A stretch of 64,000 nt of DNA from the NCBI RefSeq assembly GCF_900109205.1, contig NZ_FNZB01000003.1, forward strand, positions 186,001 through 250,000. Direction: 5' to 3'. The number at the start of each line of letters is the position of its first letter. Position 1 is the first letter of the stretch. Under the pieces are notes generated by a model that did not search any database, was not told the DNA's origin, and saw only the letters and a program-made list of their open reading frames with translations. Shown here piece by piece: positions 8,047 through 17,825 of the stretch. The translations under genes were made by a program, and so were the position numbers. Source of the stretch: Sphingomonas sp. OV641. GTDB taxonomy: Bacteria > Pseudomonadota > Alphaproteobacteria > Sphingomonadales > Sphingomonadaceae.

Positions 8047-8801
8047 AGCGGATCGCGCTGCTCCTCGCCGCGCCGCTGCTGCTCGCCCAGGCGAAGCCGG
8101 TGCTGGTGCCCGACGTGTCGCAGCGCGAGATCCGCATCGCCTATAGCTTCACCGGCGCCGAGCTGCTGCTGTTCGGTGCGATCCTCTACCCCGGCGGCAA
8201 GGTGCCGGATGATGAGCATGCCACCGATCTCGTGGTGGTGGTGAAGGGGCCGGTGCAATCGATCACCGTGCGCGAGAAGGAGAAGCTGGCGGGCGTGTGG
8301 GTCAATGCCGAGGCGCTGCGCTATCGTTCCGCCCCGAGCTTCTACGCCATCGCATCATCGCGGCCGATCGACCGGATCGTCGATGATCGCACCCGCGCGA
8401 TCTACGAACTGGGCCTGGACAGCCTGCAACTGTCGCCCGCCTCATCGGCAGCGCCCACGGTGCAGGACCGCTTCGCGCGTGGCCTCGTGGACCTGCGGCG
8501 TCGCGCCGGCCTGTATGTCGAGGCGCCGGGTGCGGTGGAGATCACCGAAGGCGTGCTCTATCGCGCACGGGTCAGCATACCGGCGCGCGTACCGGTGGGA
8601 CAGTTCACCGCCGAGACGTTCCTGATCCGCGACGGCAAGGTGCTGGCGGCAGCGGTGCGCGACATCACCGTCGAGAAGGCCGGTTTCGAACGCTATGTCG
8701 CACAGGCGGCGGATCGCAACGCTGTGCCCTATGGCCTGATCGCCGTGGCGATGTCCGTATTGCTGGGCTGGGGCGCAGGGCGGCTGGCGCAGCGCGTGTA
8801 A
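8043..8801 (+). CDS. TIGR02186 family membrane-anchored protein
   Basis: The 252-aa protein has a signal peptide (about 1-16) and a beta-rich periplasmic domain opening with VPDVSQREIRIAYSFTGAELLLFGAI. A C-terminal membrane anchor (about 229-247) follows, ending with a short Arg-containing tail. This matches the alphaproteobacterial TIGR02186 family, which is regularly found next to TauE/SafE exporters, as here. A periplasmic accessory role, such as gating or substrate capture for the exporter, is a guess. The GTG start overlaps the preceding stop (GTGA), so translation is coupled. Confidence 0.75.
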   Translation: MKRIALLLAAPLLLAQAKPVLVPDVSQREIRIAYSFTGAELLLFGAILYPGGKVPDDEHATDLVVVVKGPVQSITVREKEKLAGVWVNAEALRYRSAPSFYAIASSRPIDRIVDDRTRAIYELGLDSLQLSPASSAAPTVQDRFARGLVDLRRRAGLYVEAPGAVEITEGVLYRARVSIPARVPVGQFTAETFLIRDGKVLAAAVRDITVEKAGFERYVAQAADRNAVPYGLIAVAMSVLLGWGAGRLAQRV

Positions 8802-8894
8802 ACTATTGCCGGATCGGCAGAATTGTCGATCACGCTCTGTTTACGCTTACGACCTACACCCGCCTCTAATGGTACAAGCCGCGGGAAGCCGACA

Positions 8895-10559
8895 ATGAGT
8901 GAAATGCCGACGCAGCAGGCGTTCGAGCAGGCGATCGCCGCTGCCGCAGCAACGCCCAGCCTGGCCGGCCTGGAGCCGATCGGCCTGGTCATGGAGATCG
9001 CCGGGTCCTCCAGCCAGGTGATCTTCGATTCCGCGGCCATCGCCGCTTTGTCCAGCCATTCGGACCCTGTCGTCGCCGCGGGCGGCCAGGTCGGCGGGCA
9101 GATCAAGGTTCGGGTCGGCCCATCCTGGCTGATCGCGAACGTCCGCTCGCTGCGCATGGAAGACTTGAACACCGGCCGGATCATCGCCTCGATCGACTTC
9201 CTCGGGGAAGGAAGCGAAGAAAAGCTGACGGGCAAATTGTACCAGTTCCGGCGCGGCGTGACCCGTTACCCCAGCCCTGGGGCGGAGGTGTATCCGATTT
9301 CCACCGCTGACCTGCGCCAGGTCTATGCCGCCGAGGGACGTGCCCATGTGGAGATCGGCAGCGTCTATCCGACGACCGACATTCGCGCCGCGCTGTATGT
9401 CGATGCCATGCTGGGCAAGCATTTCGCGCTGCTCGGCTCCACCGGCACCGGCAAGTCGACTTCGGCCGCGCTGATCCTTCACCGGATCTGCGAACTGGCG
9501 CCGCAGGGCCATGTGGTGATGATCGACCCGCACGGCGAATATGCCGCCGCGTTCCGTGCTAATGGCGCGATCTACGACGTGTCGAACCTGCAAATGCCGT
9601 ATTGGCTGATGAATTTCGAGGAACATTGCGAAGTGTTCCTGACCACCGAAGGCGCGGAGCGGCAGGTCGACGCGGACATTCTGGCGAAATGCCTGCTCGC
9701 GGCGCGCGCCAAGAGCCGTGTCGGCAGCGAGATTCCGAAGCTGACCGTGGACGCGCCGGTCCCCTATCTGCTCAGCGACCTGACCAACCTGATCCAGCTC
9801 GAGATGGGCAAGATGGACAAGGCGTCCAACACCGCCCCCTATCTGCGGCTGAAGGCCAAGATCGACGAGATCCGCGCCGACCCCCGCTACAGTTTCATGT
9901 TTTCCGGCATGCTGGTGGCGGACACGATGGGGGACTTCATCCGCCGTGTCTTTCGCCTGCCGGGCGACGGGCGGCCGATCTCGATCATCGACGTGTCGGG
10001 CGTTCCGAACGAGATCACGTCGGTGGTGGTCGCGGTGCTCAGCCGGATGGTGTTCGACTTCGCGATCTGGTCCCGCAACGAGCCGCAGCGCCCCATCCTG
10101 CTCGTCTGCGAGGAAGCCCACCGTTATATCCCGCGCAACGACGATGGCTCTTCCGTGGGTCGCATCCTGAGCCGGATCGCCAAGGAAGGGCGCAAATACG
10201 GCGTGTCGCTAGGCCTCATCACGCAGCGGCCGTCCGATCTGGCGGAGGGCGTGCTGTCGCAATGCGGCACGATCATCGCCATGCGCCTCAACAACGATCG
10301 CGACCAGGCGTTCGTGCGCGCCGCCATGCCGGAGGGCGCGCGCGGCTTCCTCGATTCGATCCCGGCGCTGCGCAACCAGGAGTGCATCATCTGCGGCGAG
10401 GGCGTGGCGATCCCGATCCGCGTCGCCTTTGACCGGCTGGAGGAGATCAAGCGGCCGGCATCGGCCGATCCGATCTTCTCGCAATTGTGGCGCGACGTGG
10501 GGCAGGAGGAGGATATCATCCAGCGCACCATCCAGAAATGGCGGGCGCAGGGCCGGTAA
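8895..10559 (+). CDS. HerA-like ATPase (DUF87), full length
   Basis: The 554-aa protein combines an N-terminal beta-barrel (HAS-barrel-like, about 20-150) with a RecA/FtsK-type motor. Walker A is GSTGTGKST (about 181-189), a hydrophobic strand ends in MIDPHGEY, and a Walker-B-like LLVCEEAHRYIP lies near 400. A conserved GRKYGVSLGLITQRPSDL sensor follows. This is the layout of HerA, a hexameric DNA translocase. In archaea it pairs with the NurA nuclease; in bacteria HerA-like proteins occur in repair and in some defence systems. No NurA, Sir2 or DUF4297 partner is adjacent; neighbours are ordinary metabolic genes. The ATG at 8895 was chosen over an upstream in-frame start because it fits the expected N-terminus and follows a purine-rich GGGAAG. 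Confidence 0.82.
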   Translation: MSEMPTQQAFEQAIAAAAATPSLAGLEPIGLVMEIAGSSSQVIFDSAAIAALSSHSDPVVAAGGQVGGQIKVRVGPSWLIANVRSLRMEDLNTGRIIASIDFLGEGSEEKLTGKLYQFRRGVTRYPSPGAEVYPISTADLRQVYAAEGRAHVEIGSVYPTTDIRAALYVDAMLGKHFALLGSTGTGKSTSAALILHRICELAPQGHVVMIDPHGEYAAAFRANGAIYDVSNLQMPYWLMNFEEHCEVFLTTEGAERQVDADILAKCLLAARAKSRVGSEIPKLTVDAPVPYLLSDLTNLIQLEMGKMDKASNTAPYLRLKAKIDEIRADPRYSFMFSGMLVADTMGDFIRRVFRLPGDGRPISIIDVSGVPNEITSVVVAVLSRMVFDFAIWSRNEPQRPILLVCEEAHRYIPRNDDGSSVGRILSRIAKEGRKYGVSLGLITQRPSDLAEGVLSQCGTIIAMRLNNDRDQAFVRAAMPEGARGFLDSIPALRNQECIICGEGVAIPIRVAFDRLEEIKRPASADPIFSQLWRDVGQEEDIIQRTIQKWRAQGR

Positions 10560-10637
10560 GGTCGCTCGCTTACCGTAATCCGCGTCGCCATCCTGGCCGG
10601 GTGTCGAAAGCGATGCTGGAAGAAGGAAGGGTGGCCG

Positions 10638-11915
10638 CTAGCCCGCCCGATCCTTGCCCGCGACCATCGAGGCGATCGCCAGGTCACCGGTGACGTTGAG
10701 CGCGGTGCGGCACATGTCGAGCAGCCGATCCACGCCCAGCACCAGCCCGATGGCGGTCGGCGGCACGCCCACCATGCCAAGGATGATCGCCACCACCGGC
10801 AACGAGCCCGCAGGGACGCCGGCCGTGCCGATGCCGCCGAGGATGCAGACCAGCATCACCGTTAGCTGCTGCAGGATGCTGAGTTCCACGCCGAAGAATT
10901 GCGCGAGGAAGATCACCGTCACGCCTTCGAAGATGGCGGTGCCGTTCTGGTTCGCGGTGGCGCCGATCGTCAGGACGAAGCGGGCGACCTTGCGCGGCAG
11001 CTTCAGCTCGCTTTCGGCGATGCGCAGGCTGGTCGGCAGGGTGGCGTTGGACGAGGCGGTGGAGAAGGCCATCACCATCGCCTCCTGACTGCCACGGAAG
11101 AAGGCGAGCGGGCTCATGCCGGCGGCGAGCCAAACGCCGAGCGAATAGACGATCAGCAGCTGGATCAGCAATGCGCCGAGCACCGTCGCCATATAGGCCC
11201 CGAGGCGCACCAGAATGTCGGCGCCGAACAGCGCCGCGAGATTGAACATGAAGCAGGCAACCGCGATCGGCGCGAGACGGATGACATAGCCGATCAGCGT
11301 CATCGCGACTTCAAGCACGCCCTCGATCGCGCTCTGCAACGTGGCGGTCTTCTCCGAGCCGGTCAGCACGATGCCGACGCCGAAGGCGAGGGCGAAAAAC
11401 ATGACGGCGAGGATGTCGTCGTCCGCCGCAGCGCGGATCACATTGGCGGGAATGATGCCGAGCGCCGAGTCGAGCGCGCCGGGTGCCTCGCGCGATTTCT
11501 GCACAATGGAGGCGGCCCCTTGCCCTGCCTGCGCCAGCAGCTCGCGCGCCATCGCCGGATCGACACCTGCGCCCGGGCGCAGCAGATTGACCAGCACCAA
11601 GCCGATGGCGACCGACAGGCCGGAAAGGAGAACGGTGAAGATCAGCGTCCGCACGCCGACCCGGCGCAGCGCGGCAATGTCGCCCATCTCCGCGACGCCG
11701 GTCACCAGCGCGGCGAACAGCAGGGGGATGACCAACATGAAGAGCAGGCGAAGAAAGATCTGGCCGATCGGCCCGGTGACATAGGTGGTGACGTCCTGCA
11801 CCCAGCCGGCGTCGCCGGCGGTGAACTTCACCAGCAAGCCGCCGATCAGCCCGATGACGAAGCCGGCCAACATCTGGAGGTGCAGGGGAAATCGTGCCGG
11901 TGCCGTATCGTTCAT
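10638..11915 (-). CDS. Dicarboxylate/amino acid:cation symporter (DAACS family)
   Basis: The 425-aa polytopic membrane protein carries the DAACS signatures: the serine-rich re-entrant loop STASSNATLPTSL, the Na/substrate motif GATANQNGTAIFEG (canonical NMDGT replaced by NQNGT), and DRLLDMCRTALNVTGD near the C-terminus. These families move C4-dicarboxylates, glutamate or aspartate with Na+ or H+. Replacement of the Met-Asp in NMDGT suggests altered cation coupling; which ion is used cannot be told by eye. The ATG at 11915 was chosen because the region upstream has no membrane-protein character. No dctB/dctD-type regulators are adjacent. Confidence 0.88.
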   Translation of the reverse strand: MNDTAPARFPLHLQMLAGFVIGLIGGLLVKFTAGDAGWVQDVTTYVTGPIGQIFLRLLFMLVIPLLFAALVTGVAEMGDIAALRRVGVRTLIFTVLLSGLSVAIGLVLVNLLRPGAGVDPAMARELLAQAGQGAASIVQKSREAPGALDSALGIIPANVIRAAADDDILAVMFFALAFGVGIVLTGSEKTATLQSAIEGVLEVAMTLIGYVIRLAPIAVACFMFNLAALFGADILVRLGAYMATVLGALLIQLLIVYSLGVWLAAGMSPLAFFRGSQEAMVMAFSTASSNATLPTSLRIAESELKLPRKVARFVLTIGATANQNGTAIFEGVTVIFLAQFFGVELSILQQLTVMLVCILGGIGTAGVPAGSLPVVAIILGMVGVPPTAIGLVLGVDRLLDMCRTALNVTGDLAIASMVAGKDRAG

Positions 11916-12057
11916 CCCAGTTGAACGCGGCGCAGCGGTATGTGGATGCGCCCCTTCTTCTGCTTCGTCATTCCGGCCTTGATGCGGGGTGACAAACGAG
12001 GGGGAAAGCCGAACGCGATTACGGGAGTTATCGCAGGCGGTCGGGTGACGAAGGGAT

Positions 12058-12597
12058 TTACTCTTCGCCCGGACCCAGCGTCGGATCGAGGTCACGCGGG
12101 CGGATGAAGCGGGTCAGCGTGCCCGATGCCGGCGCAAGATCCGCCCAATCCGCCACGTCAAAGGTCAGCTCGGCGACCGTGGCGGTGGGATATTTCAGCT
12201 CCGCCTCGCGCACGAGCGAAGGATCGCCGCTGCCCATCATCAGCAGCACGAAATCCTCCAGCCCCGGATTGTGCCCGATCATCAGCAGCCGATCGGCATC
12301 CGCGGGCGATTCGCGGGCGACATCAAGCAGGGTGGCGGAGGAGGCGAGATACAGGCGCTTGTCCCAAGCCGGCTCGATCGGGGCGCGAAAGCCGGCCGCG
12401 ACCTCCGCGATGGTCTGCACGACCCGCTCCGCAGGCGACGCGACGATGTGGTCGAAGCTGAGGCCGAGCCGGCGCAGATGCGCGCCTACGACCTGCGCCG
12501 CCTTGCGCCCCTTGGCATTCAGCGGGCGATCGAAATCGCGCGCGACCGTATCATCCCAGCCCGATTTGGCGTGGCGCAGCAGCGTCAACGTCTTCAA
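12058..12597 (-). CDS. SixA-like histidine phosphatase
   Basis: The 179-aa protein of the phosphoglycerate-mutase-like superfamily has the catalytic LRHAKSGW near the N-terminus (phospho-histidine intermediate His9) and the second catalytic His in MIGHNPGLED (about 107-116). SixA removes phosphate from histidine-containing phosphotransfer domains; in several bacteria it acts on PTS-Ntr NPr. A ptsP gene lies 34 kb away in this window, so a functional link is possible but unproven. The start is a TTG at 12597, supported by GGAG eight bases upstream; no ATG fits. It lies 12 bp after the helicase gene on the same strand, so both are probably one transcript. Confidence 0.82.
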   Translation of the reverse strand: MKTLTLLRHAKSGWDDTVARDFDRPLNAKGRKAAQVVGAHLRRLGLSFDHIVASPAERVVQTIAEVAAGFRAPIEPAWDKRLYLASSATLLDVARESPADADRLLMIGHNPGLEDFVLLMMGSGDPSLVREAELKYPTATVAELTFDVADWADLAPASGTLTRFIRPRDLDPTLGPGEE

Positions 12598-12609
12598 GCT
12601 TGATCTCCG

Positions 12610-15312
12610 TCAGGGTGCAGGCGCCGCCTCATGCCCCAATGCCGCGTGCGAGGAAAGCCGGGATGCAACCCGGGCGATCGCCTCGTCCAGCGGGACGCGC
12701 GCGATCGGCACGCCGGGCGGGAAGGCGTCGAGCAGGCGCGAGGGCGTCGCCGCGGAAAGCAAAACGAACACGCCGCGATCGTCGGCGGAGCGGATGAGGC
12801 GGCCGAACGCCTGCGCCATACGGGCGCGCACGATGCGGTCGTCATAGGCGCTGCCCCCGCCGGCGAGCCGGCGCGCGGCATGGAGCACGGTCGGCTTGGG
12901 CCAGGGCACGCCCTCCATCACCACCAGCCGCAGCGAATGACCGGGCACGTCCACACCATCCCGAAGGGCGTCGGTGCCGAGCAGGGAGGCGTGCGGATCG
13001 TCGCGGAAGATGTCGACCAATGTACCCGTGTCGATCGGATCCACATGCTGCGCCATCAGCGGCAGGCCGGCGCGCGCCAGGCGATCGGCGATGCGCGCAT
13101 GGACCCCGCGCAGGCGCCGGATGGCGGTGAATAGCCCGAGCGTCCCGCCGCCCGCCGCCTCGATCAGCCGGCCGTAGGCGTTGCTGAGCGCGGGAATGTC
13201 GCCGCGCTTCACGTCGGTGACGACCAGCACTTCGGCGCGCGCCGCATAGTCGAACGGGCTTTCCGCCTGGAAGCGCACCGGCGGGCGCAGCAGGTGCGGC
13301 GCGCCGACCCGCGCCTCCGCCGTTTCCCATGTGCCGCCCGCCGTCAGCGTCGCCGACGTGACCAGCGCGCCATGCGCGGGCTTAAGGACGATCTCCGCAA
13401 AAGGACGGGTCGGATCGAGCCAGTGGCGGTGGAGGCCGATGTCGAACTCGCGCCCCTCGACCCGGTCAACCGCGAGCCAGTCGACGAAATCGGCGCTTGC
13501 GGGCCCCCCGACCCGCGCGATCAGCGACAGCCACGCCGCCACCGTCTCTGCGCGCCAGCCAAGCGAGGCGATCGCCCCTTCGACGCGCGCGCGTGCCGGA
13601 CCATCGAGCCAGTCGGGCGCGTCGGTCAGCACCGCCTCCAGCCTTTTGCCCAATGCGACGAGCGGGCGGTAGAGCGAGTCGAGCGCCTCGGCGGCGGGCG
13701 CGGCGGCCTCGATCAGCTCGGGCGAGGGCTCGGCGAGTTCGGTCTCCAGCCCATAGCCGGCATCCTCCGCCCCTTCCGCACGCGCGTAGGTCAGCCCCCG
13801 CACGCTGGCGAGCAACGTCTCGATCGGCCCGAACGGCGTGCCTTCCGCGACGCGCTGCAGCCACCCGTCCGAGGCCAGCCCCTGTGCGGCCCGAACCGCA
13901 TCGGCGATGGCCTGCGCGCCGCCCTCGTCATAGCTCGCGACGTCCGACAGGCGCGCGGCGAGGCCCCGCCGGCGCCCGCGGCTGCCCGCCTCCGGGCCGA
14001 CGATCCAGCGGCGAAGCTCGATCGTTTCCTGCCCGGTCAGTGCCGTCGCGAACATCGAATCCGCCGCGTCGAACAGGTGATGGCCTTCGTCGAACACATA
14101 GCGCGTCGGGCGCGTCGCTAGCTCGCGGCCACGGGCGGCATTGACCATCACCAAGGCGTGATTGGCGATGACGATGTCCGCCTCCGCCGACGCGCGCGCC
14201 GCGCGCTCAATGAAGCATTTGCGGTAATGCGGGCAGCCGGCATAGACGCACTCGCCCCGCCGGTCGGTCAGCGCGGTGGAGCCGTTGCGGCGGAACAGGG
14301 TGGGGAGCCAGCCGGGCAGATCGCCGCCGACCATGTCGCCATCTGCGGTATAGGCCGCCCAGCGCGCGACCAATTGCGCCAACACCGCCGCGCGGCCGGC
14401 GAAGCCGCCCTGCAGCGCATCCTCCAGATTGAGCAGGCACAGATAGTTTTCGCGGCCCTTGCGCGTGACGACCTTTTCCCGCCGCACCGCCTCGTCGGGA
14501 TAGACGCGCCGCGTCTCATGGCCGAGCTGGCGTTGCAGCGCCTTGGTATAGGTGGAAACCCACACCGGCCCGCCCGCCGCGTGCGACCACAGGCTGGCCG
14601 GGGCGAGATAGCCGAGCGTCTTGCCGATCCCGGTGCCCGCCTCCGCCAAAACCAAATTGGGCATCTCGCGCCCGGTGCGCGGGGCAAAGGCGTCCGCGGC
14701 GGCGGCGGCGTAGGCGCGCTGCCCCGGCCTGGCCTCCGCTGCGTCACCCACGAGATGGGCGAGCTGCGCCTGAGTCTCGGCCGGATCGAGCGTGATCGTG
14801 CGCGGGGCGGGGCGGGGGGCGGCCTCGTCCCATTCGGGCAGCTTGGAGAACAGCCAGCGTTCGTTCTGCGCCGGCTTCTTGAGGCGATCGACCAGCAACG
14901 GCGCCCAAGACCAGCGCAGCCGGAACAGCGATTGCGCCGCCGTCCACGCGCCCTCCCGCTCGGGCCAGTCCGCGTCTGGAGTCGCCAGCAGGCGTTCGGC
15001 GGCGGCGAGCAGGAACGGGGCGACGCCGGCATCGTCGGCCGGCAGATCCAGCCCGGTGACGGTCGCCAGCCCCTTGGGCGTCGGCACCATGAAGCGCGCG
15101 GGGCGCAGAAAGGCGTAGAGCTCCAGCAGGTCGAGCCCGGAGAGGTCGGCATAGCCGAGCCGCTGCCCGACCAAAGGCGCGTTCATCACGATCATCGGCG
15201 TGTCCGCCGCCGCCCGGATCGCCTCCCCGCGCGACACCGCGCGCACCTCGCCATCTCGCGCGATCCAGATGCCGGTGTGGCTGGCGTGCAGGGCGGGATA
15301 GGGGAGCGGCAC
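12610..15312 (-). CDS. DinG/Rad3-type ATP-dependent DNA helicase
   Basis: This superfamily-2 helicase has 900 aa. Visible motifs are Walker A EAGTGIGKT (about 218-226), DEGH as motif II (about 405) and a C-terminal helicase half with GTDALRDGVDVPG and AQAFGRLIR. Four cysteines between motifs Ia and II (CLLN, then the cluster GECVYAGCPHYRKC) fit the iron-sulfur domain of XPD/DinG enzymes, which open duplexes 5' to 3' and resolve R-loops and G-quadruplexes. The GTG at 15312, giving VPLPYPALHAS, was chosen because everything further upstream in frame translates intergenic repeats. The sixA-like gene follows on the same strand. Confidence 0.85.
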   Translation of the reverse strand: MPLPYPALHASHTGIWIARDGEVRAVSRGEAIRAAADTPMIVMNAPLVGQRLGYADLSGLDLLELYAFLRPARFMVPTPKGLATVTGLDLPADDAGVAPFLLAAAERLLATPDADWPEREGAWTAAQSLFRLRWSWAPLLVDRLKKPAQNERWLFSKLPEWDEAAPRPAPRTITLDPAETQAQLAHLVGDAAEARPGQRAYAAAAADAFAPRTGREMPNLVLAEAGTGIGKTLGYLAPASLWSHAAGGPVWVSTYTKALQRQLGHETRRVYPDEAVRREKVVTRKGRENYLCLLNLEDALQGGFAGRAAVLAQLVARWAAYTADGDMVGGDLPGWLPTLFRRNGSTALTDRRGECVYAGCPHYRKCFIERAARASAEADIVIANHALVMVNAARGRELATRPTRYVFDEGHHLFDAADSMFATALTGQETIELRRWIVGPEAGSRGRRRGLAARLSDVASYDEGGAQAIADAVRAAQGLASDGWLQRVAEGTPFGPIETLLASVRGLTYARAEGAEDAGYGLETELAEPSPELIEAAAPAAEALDSLYRPLVALGKRLEAVLTDAPDWLDGPARARVEGAIASLGWRAETVAAWLSLIARVGGPASADFVDWLAVDRVEGREFDIGLHRHWLDPTRPFAEIVLKPAHGALVTSATLTAGGTWETAEARVGAPHLLRPPVRFQAESPFDYAARAEVLVVTDVKRGDIPALSNAYGRLIEAAGGGTLGLFTAIRRLRGVHARIADRLARAGLPLMAQHVDPIDTGTLVDIFRDDPHASLLGTDALRDGVDVPGHSLRLVVMEGVPWPKPTVLHAARRLAGGGSAYDDRIVRARMAQAFGRLIRSADDRGVFVLLSAATPSRLLDAFPPGVPIARVPLDEAIARVASRLSSHAALGHEAAPAP

Positions 15313-15802
15313 GGGGGTCGTATTAGAACAAACGGAAAACTCTATCCAGTCTCCCTCTCCCCGCTGGCGGGGAGAGGGTCGGGGAGAGGGGAAGTCAAAA
15401 GCGAGGAGAGCGCCGGTCACGATTGCCCGATCACTGCCCCTCTCCCGACCTCGCCTGCGGCTCGGCCACCCTCTCCCCGCAAGCGGGGAGAGGGAGAGGT
15501 CGGCGGCCCGCCATTCCTTGCAGGAGAAGGAGAGGGTCGCCGACGGCGACGGCGCGACCTGCTTACTCGCTTCCCTCGCGTGATCCGGCGTATATGGATC
15601 CCCGCCCTCGCGGGGATGACGGATGGACCTGAGGGCAGACGTAACCCGCACGTCCGTCACCCTGAACTCGTTTCAGAGTCCACTTCTCCTCACGCGCGGC
15701 GGGCGTTCATGGCGTGGTGGATGCTGAAATAAGTTCAGCATGACGGCACGTATTATATGGCAGCTCTCGCCCCACTTTCGGACATCTCGATCTGTCGCCA
15801 TC
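15313..15802. repeat. Repeat-rich intergenic region with inverted palindromes
   Basis: This 490-bp spacer is built largely of palindromes. An 11-bp hairpin at 15353-15378 (ccctctccccg/cggggagaggg) recurs in inverted orientation, with flanking tcggggagagggg, at 15436-15494. A ccccgc/gcgggg element with atgacgg lies at 15595-15625. A ctgaact-cg-tttcag element (15655-15683) has an inverted relative (ctgaaataagttcag) at 15714-15746. These look like REP/BIME-type dispersed elements. No gene is supported here. The palindromes could stabilise mRNA 3' ends or act as binding sites, but nothing in the sequence shows which. Confidence 0.65.
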
Positions 15803-16108
15803 ATGGCTCGCATGATACCCGGATCGATCAACACCGCACTGACTTGGGCTGTCTTGCTGTTGATCCCGCCAATCACGGGTTATTTGCTTGCGAAAATTAG
15901 ATCGCCGCTGGTGCGCGAGCTTCTGCTGGCGCTGTTTCTGCCGACCCCCATCATCATTCTGACGACAGCAATGATCCTTCTGCCATCAGCGCCGCCGAGC
16001 GACTTCGGCTGGTGGATGACAGGTATGATCATGATTAGCCCTGCCATCGTAATCTGGGCAATGCTCGGCGGGACCGGATACGTCGTCGGCCGAAGGAACG
16101 TCCGCTAA
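15803..16108 (+). CDS. Small hypothetical membrane protein
   Basis: The possible 101-aa product has three hydrophobic stretches (TWAVLLLIPPITGYLL; ELLLALFLPTPIIILTTAMILL; GMIMISPAIVIWAMLGGTGYVV) and a basic C-terminus, so it would be an inner-membrane protein. I do not recognise a family. Base composition is visibly less GC-rich than the neighbours, which may point to recent acquisition or weak constraint. No good ribosome-binding site precedes either of the nearby ATGs (15803 or 15812). It borders the repeat block on its 5' side. It could be a decayed or chance reading frame. Confidence 0.45.
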   Translation: MARMIPGSINTALTWAVLLLIPPITGYLLAKIRSPLVRELLLALFLPTPIIILTTAMILLPSAPPSDFGWWMTGMIMISPAIVIWAMLGGTGYVVGRRNVR

Positions 16109-16320
16109 CCACCCAAAGCGGCCATGCGTTGGAGAAGCTAACTAGGAGGTGAGTCGAGCTGCCCCGCACGTCTTGTCCGCAAAACTGTTAAAGCTATTGC
16201 GAACCACTTGCGTCAGTCGATCGGCCGCAATCATGCCCGATCCCCCGATCAAGGCTGGATTCCCCCGGCCCCCTGTGCTTAAGGCTCCCTGTTTTCGGTT
16301 ATGGTAAGGCGAGCCAAGGC

Positions 16321-17520
<1,200 letters not shown>

Positions 17521-17531
17521 CAAGGAGCGAC

Positions 17532-17774
17532 ATGGCCGAGTCTGTCGAACATCCGGTTCACGAGCACCTGAGGCAATTTCAGGCCACGCTCGATGACATG
17601 GAACGGCAGCTCGGCGACGTGTCGGATCGGAGGGCGGCGATCGACGCCGAGGTCGCTGCCGCCAGCCGACACTTCGGCCAGCTTGCCGCCGCTCGCATGG
17701 TTCGACAGAAAGCGTTCGACAACCTCAACAGACGGCTGGACCGGATCGAGCAACGGCTCGGATTGTCCAGCTAG
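17532..17774 (+). CDS. Small coiled-coil protein between sucC and etfB
   Basis: The 80-aa protein is predicted to be almost wholly alpha-helical, with heptad-like spacing of hydrophobics ([30 protein letters not shown]). No cysteine, membrane segment or known motif is seen. It begins 11 bp after the sucC stop and is preceded by AAGGAG (17521-17526), a good ribosome-binding site, so it is probably translated from the sucC transcript. I do not recognise the family. Its position between two metabolic operons could mean an assembly or regulatory role, but nothing in the sequence shows it. Confidence 0.65.
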   Translation: MAESVEHPVHEHLRQFQATLDDMERQLGDVSDRRAAIDAEVAAASRHFGQLAAARMVRQKAFDNLNRRLDRIEQRLGLSS

Positions 17775-17825
17775 GACGGGAAACGCCCCTCCCCAGGGAA
17801 GCGGATCCAAGACTTGGAGAGTGGA

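Noticed and set aside
8895..10559. HerA-like gene as part of an anti-phage defence island
   Set aside because: Neighbours are a TauE/TIGR02186 pair and a dicarboxylate symporter; no nuclease, helicase partner, toxin or mobile-element gene adjoins.
15313..15660. N-terminal extension of the helicase gene to 15660
   Set aside because: The added 116 codons translate palindromic repeats (HPREGGDP-type), not protein, and a GTG at 15312 gives the family-typical start.
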